Virus record (IMG/VR): IMGVR_UViG_3300021364_001752
Coordinates: 1-64,000 of that record
DNA length: 64,000 nt
Origin: a virus
Reading direction: 5' to 3' (one strand)
The position numbers and the translations under genes are program-made. The notes beneath the pieces were generated by a model. The model had not been told where the DNA came from. It did no database searches and saw only the letters and a program-made list of their open reading frames with translations. Below, piece by piece: positions 61,364 to 64,000 of this stretch; within the stretch, counting starts at the first letter, position 1; every line of letters starts with the position of its first letter.

Positions 61364-62031
61364 AAAAATTACTGTATCTACCAATTGAAATTGAAAAACC
61401 GCCTACAGATTTTCTGGATCATCTGAATAATTTAAAATTAGAAAAGTTATACGACGATGAATACAGGCAATGTTATCATGTGCCTATCATGTATGACTTT
61501 AAGCCTGGCAACTTTACTTGGACACCTTATGCCTTGCCTTATCCTTCATTGAGAGAATGGGCAGAAGATGTTTTACTACCTGCATTTGGAAAAAGTCGTA
61601 TTATGATTATAACAACTCCGGCAGGTATAACAAATCCTCCACACATTGATTGTGATAGGAAAAAATTTCACACTACATTACAACACAAGTTTAGATATGT
61701 GTTGCAAGGCAATATAGATGATTTGTATTTTATGTCCGACAAAGGCGATGTTAGAGCACCTCACGGTCCAGACAAGCCATTTATTATGAGTGGCAAATGG
61801 CCTCACTATATGACCAATACCAGCAGCGATACAAAATTCACATTGGCGCTTGGAGCACCTTGGGATGGTAGTATAGACGATAAAGCATATGTTGATTTGC
61901 TAACAAACAGTCATAAGGTGAATAAAAAATATTACCTAGAAGCAGATTTTGATTTACCAAATGACTATGATAACCTGTTTGAAGAATCTTATGATTTTAG
62001 AGAACGTGCAAAAAAGTTTATCAAACACTGA
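61354..62031 (+). CDS. 2OG-Fe(II)/aspartyl hydroxylase-like protein
   Basis: A 225-aa protein. The metal triad is likely H-x-D in NPPHIDCDRK (about residues 89-95) and a distal His in SGKWPHYMTNTSSDTKFTLAL (about 152). The stretch between (HTTLQHKFRYVLQGN) fits the beta-helix core of aspartyl/asparaginyl hydroxylase-type enzymes. Substrate unknown; protein hydroxylation is possible. It ends in a short overlap (11 bases) with the convergent aminotransferase gene. Confidence 0.72.
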   Translation: MDIEKLLYLPIEIEKPPTDFLDHLNNLKLEKLYDDEYRQCYHVPIMYDFKPGNFTWTPYALPYPSLREWAEDVLLPAFGKSRIMIITTPAGITNPPHIDCDRKKFHTTLQHKFRYVLQGNIDDLYFMSDKGDVRAPHGPDKPFIMSGKWPHYMTNTSSDTKFTLALGAPWDGSIDDKAYVDLLTNSHKVNKKYYLEADFDLPNDYDNLFEESYDFRERAKKFIKH

Positions 62032-62842
62032 GAAGGTTAGATAAGCACATACGATTGATAATCGTTCTTTCAAATTTATCCCATTTAGCGTCATTACTGG
62101 TTCCAAATATCACAGTATTGGTAGTATCAATGTTGTGTTCATTGCAAATTTCTACACTGCGTGATTTGTATTTGTCAACGATGTAATTAGAACTAAATTC
62201 TCTCATTAGATATTGATGTATCAAAGAACCTAATTGATTATTGTATGCCCAAAGATTTTGATGTAACAAAGGTGTGTTGTATTTTTCTCTAGTATATAAA
62301 AAGCCAGTCCTATAGGAGCCTGTATTAAATGCTTTGCTAAAACTAAAAGCGCAGTGAGTTACACATTTAGGAATACTCAATTCTAAATCGTATGCAACAC
62401 CAAATAGGCACAAGTCAAGAAACACACTTATGTTCAAGGACTCGCATACATTGATTATGTTTTGCCAGTCTGGATGCACTGTGCCTGTTGCGCTGAATGG
62501 AAAGCTGATAATCAATGCACTGTTTGGCTCTATCTCTCCAATGCGACTTATTTGTTTTATGCCTATGTCTCTATGATAATTGTATTCTCCTTCGAGAACA
62601 AATATATTTTTATGCAAGAAATAAAAATCGTTAAAAGCATCTGTGACGCCGTGCGTAACATTACAATATTCAAAATCCAAGTCTATTTTAAAATTTTTAG
62701 ATTTTGCTATCCATTGCCTGTGTTGTTTTACAATGGTATCTGGTAACACAAGTTTGTTATAGTTTCTAGCAAAATCAAAATTTAGTATTGCATCATCTAC
62801 ATCATTGTCTTTGATAGCAAATGCTTTACGAACTAGAGCCAT
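62021..62842 (-). CDS. PLP-dependent aminotransferase-like enzyme (fold type I)
   Basis: A 273-aa protein. ALIISFPFSATGTVHPDWQNI and VFLDLCLFGVAYDL hold the PLP-ring Asp. FSFSKAFNTGSYRTGFLYTR has the Schiff-base Lys (S-x-S-K) and a phosphate-binding Arg. It is shorter than standard class I aminotransferases (about 380-400 aa), lacking part of the N- and C-terminal small domain, so it may be a trimmed or specialised enzyme. It lies in a three-gene minus-strand set with a 2OG oxygenase and an amidinotransferase-like gene, overlapping the oxygenase by 17 bases. Confidence 0.78.
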   Translation of the reverse strand: MALVRKAFAIKDNDVDDAILNFDFARNYNKLVLPDTIVKQHRQWIAKSKNFKIDLDFEYCNVTHGVTDAFNDFYFLHKNIFVLEGEYNYHRDIGIKQISRIGEIEPNSALIISFPFSATGTVHPDWQNIINVCESLNISVFLDLCLFGVAYDLELSIPKCVTHCAFSFSKAFNTGSYRTGFLYTREKYNTPLLHQNLWAYNNQLGSLIHQYLMREFSSNYIVDKYKSRSVEICNEHNIDTTNTVIFGTSNDAKWDKFERTIINRMCLSNLLSV

Positions 62843-63551
62843 TGTTCTTTACCACGTTTTGTGAAAACACATTGTAAAATCCTGTAAGTGTCACTCTCAT
62901 ATTTTGTCCTGCGTCTGGATCTACTCTAGTGATACCATGCACAGTGCCGCCATTTATAAGCACAAGTCTATTTGGTTTAGGACTTACAAATGTTCCTAAC
63001 CCATGTTGTATTAAATTTTTATTCTTTTCTTTTTGTTCAAATAATTCTAAACTGACTAAATCTTTATAAGAATCATATTGCACAGTCCCAGGTAGCAATG
63101 GCATTTTTTGTTTAAAATTGACACTGCCTTTTGGTAATACCAATAGTGTGCTATCCCAGTTGATTTCCCATTCCTTATGAAGATAGTAGGTATATGTTGT
63201 AGCACCTAAATCCATATGCCACGGGTTCTTAGAACCTACAGGATAGGCATGGCACCGCATGGCTATGTCTGTGTATTTTTTTACATATGGCTGTGCTGCT
63301 TCACACTTGCTGCTAAATTCGTGTATCGCTTGAAACCAAAGATCAAAATTATCATTGTATGGTGCCTGTTTAAGAAAACGTTTGATACCTTTGTAATTAG
63401 GACCATCTGTGATGTGCCAATATCTATCATCTGTTTCGGTTTGTGTCCATGCATCTACCTGAGCTTGGTTGAGTATTTTATCCCATGTGGTTTCGTCAAG
63501 AAAGTCATCAACAACCAACAGCTCTGGTGTTTGCATTACAATATTATACAT
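62826..63551 (-). CDS. 2OG-Fe(II) dioxygenase-like protein
   Basis: A 241-aa protein starting MYNIVMQTPELLVVDDFLDETT, the common start of prolyl-4-hydroxylase-like 2OG enzymes. Metal ligands: H-x-D in NPWHMDLGATT (about residues 111-115) and distal His in GGTVHGITRVDPDAGQNMRVTLTGF, with an Arg for 2-oxoglutarate. It sits between the amidinotransferase-like and aminotransferase genes and overlaps both, pointing to a shared pathway, perhaps hydroxylating a guanidino or amino-acid product. Confidence 0.8.
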   Translation of the reverse strand: MYNIVMQTPELLVVDDFLDETTWDKILNQAQVDAWTQTETDDRYWHITDGPNYKGIKRFLKQAPYNDNFDLWFQAIHEFSSKCEAAQPYVKKYTDIAMRCHAYPVGSKNPWHMDLGATTYTYYLHKEWEINWDSTLLVLPKGSVNFKQKMPLLPGTVQYDSYKDLVSLELFEQKEKNKNLIQHGLGTFVSPKPNRLVLINGGTVHGITRVDPDAGQNMRVTLTGFYNVFSQNVVKNNGSSS

Positions 63552-64000
63552 AACTCTCGCAAGTTCCTTCTCTTGTCAAATCAAGTGTTACACAGTGCAA
63601 GCCTCCGTCCCAGAAAAATTTATGTCTAAAATCAAAAGGCACCATTTCTACACCATAGCGTTTTAATTGTGCAGCAATGTCTTTGTCGTATCCATTGGTG
63701 ACAACAAGTTCTGGTGAAACACTGACTATATTTACATCAAATATTGTTTCGTCTACATGCCCTATCCAACTGTCTAACCAACGTGCTACATTTTTTGCTT
63801 TGATAGGTTGTATTTTACTTTGCCAAAATTGCTCTGGCACAGGTTGCTTGGGCACCTGTATGTAATCCCATGACTTTAATTCTTCTGGAATCATGTCAGG
63901 TGTCCAACACATCAACAAGCCCGGTTTGATTAGTGCTAACTTTCCATCTGCATGTCCGCTTTCGTGCAAACCAATCCATTTAGCATCTATGGTGTCTTGC
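63544..64000 (-). CDS. Amidinotransferase/arginine-deiminase-family protein (partial, runs off the window)
   Basis: The frame is open to the window edge, so the N-terminus is missing; 151 residues are visible. Family landmarks: WIGHVDETIFDVNIVSVSPELVV with the catalytic His-x-Asp, and FFWDGGLHCVTLDLTREG, where the Cys is the nucleophile. The pattern fits glycine amidinotransferase-like enzymes, which move an amidino group from arginine to an amine. The residues upstream of TTG 63969 (DTIDAKWIGLHESGHAD) also match the family, so that TTG is not the start. It overlaps the oxygenase gene by eight bases. Confidence 0.8.
   Translation of the reverse strand, partial: QDTIDAKWIGLHESGHADGKLALIKPGLLMCWTPDMIPEELKSWDYIQVPKQPVPEQFWQSKIQPIKAKNVARWLDSWIGHVDETIFDVNIVSVSPELVVTNGYDKDIAAQLKRYGVEMVPFDFRHKFFWDGGLHCVTLDLTREGTCESYV

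Noticed and set aside
63544-63969. TTG at 63969 as the start of the amidinotransferase-like gene.
   Set aside because: The frame is open past it to the window edge and the upstream residues match the family, so the gene is cut by the window end.
1-64000. Bacterial chromosome rather than phage (tmRNA, guaC, clpP, infA, csgG, BMP protein).
   Set aside because: Gene packing, tail fibre/PAAR/tailspike genes, dozens of tiny overlapping ORFs, T4-type TAAATA promoters and absence of rRNA, tRNA and housekeeping operons fit a T4-like phage. The bacterial-type genes are spread singly among phage genes.

Overview
The window is a gene-dense, AT-rich (roughly 40% GC by eye) segment of a large T4-like tailed phage (myovirus). 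Nearly all genes lie on the + strand, with starts overlapping stops. Many intergenic gaps carry the T4-type late promoter core TAAATA, and many others carry near-consensus sigma-70 promoters (TTGACA-N16/17-TATAAT). Landmarks are NrdA/NrdB/glutaredoxin, a PAAR spike tip, tail-fibre/tailspike proteins, a RecB-type nuclease, Hsp20, a SleB-type cell-wall hydrolase and bS21. A two-piece (circularly permuted) tmRNA, an alphaproteobacterial pseudoazurin and a BMP-type periplasmic binding protein point to a marine alphaproteobacterial host. That host assignment is inference. There are no rRNA or tRNA genes and no portal, capsid or DNA-polymerase genes in this slice.

Layout. 0-2.6 kb: PiT-like phosphate permease, peroxiredoxin, lipase. 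2.6-14.6 kb: virion-type late genes, including a 957-aa zincin and a candidate programmed -1 frameshift at 11.41 kb, then a NifU-like Fe-S protein, a nuclease and a tailspike. 15-23 kb: ribonucleotide reductase, glutaredoxin, PAAR and two fibre proteins. 23-29.5 kb: lipoprotein, HAD phosphatase, histone-like peptide, permuted tmRNA with a small ORF between its pieces, BMP nucleoside-binding protein, pseudoazurin. 29.6-34.9 kb: porin-like barrel, SNase, SleB hydrolase, coiled-coil membrane protein, bS21. 34.9-39.8 kb: GMP reductase, Hsp20, ClpS, heme oxygenase, a PcyX-like bilin reductase, radical SAM protein. 39.8-51.5 kb: a late block with csgF, csgG, two curlin-repeat proteins, a FecR-domain protein, outer-membrane barrels, a CHASE2 adenylate cyclase, a lipase and two holin-like proteins. 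51.5-62 kb: small, mostly early-type genes including IF-1, GIY-YIG, SprT-like, TilS, ClpP and 2OG-Fe oxygenases. 62-64 kb, minus strand: amidinotransferase, oxygenase and aminotransferase.

How it may work together (inference). (i) A curli-type secretion and fibre operon (CsgF/CsgG/curlin repeats/FecR) is driven by late promoters. (ii) Host translation and proteolysis are remodelled by bS21, IF-1, tmRNA, ClpS, ClpP and TilS. (iii) Five late genes, with a sixth one base different, start exactly where late transcription should begin (TAAATA-N4-ATG), implying leaderless mRNAs. (iv) Three late promoters are built into hairpins that would hide the ribosome-binding site in read-through (early) RNA but not in late RNA. 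(v) Phosphate uptake, nucleoside binding, GMP reductase and RNR form a nucleotide-supply set. (vi) Heme oxygenase and the bilin reductase form a short pigment pathway.
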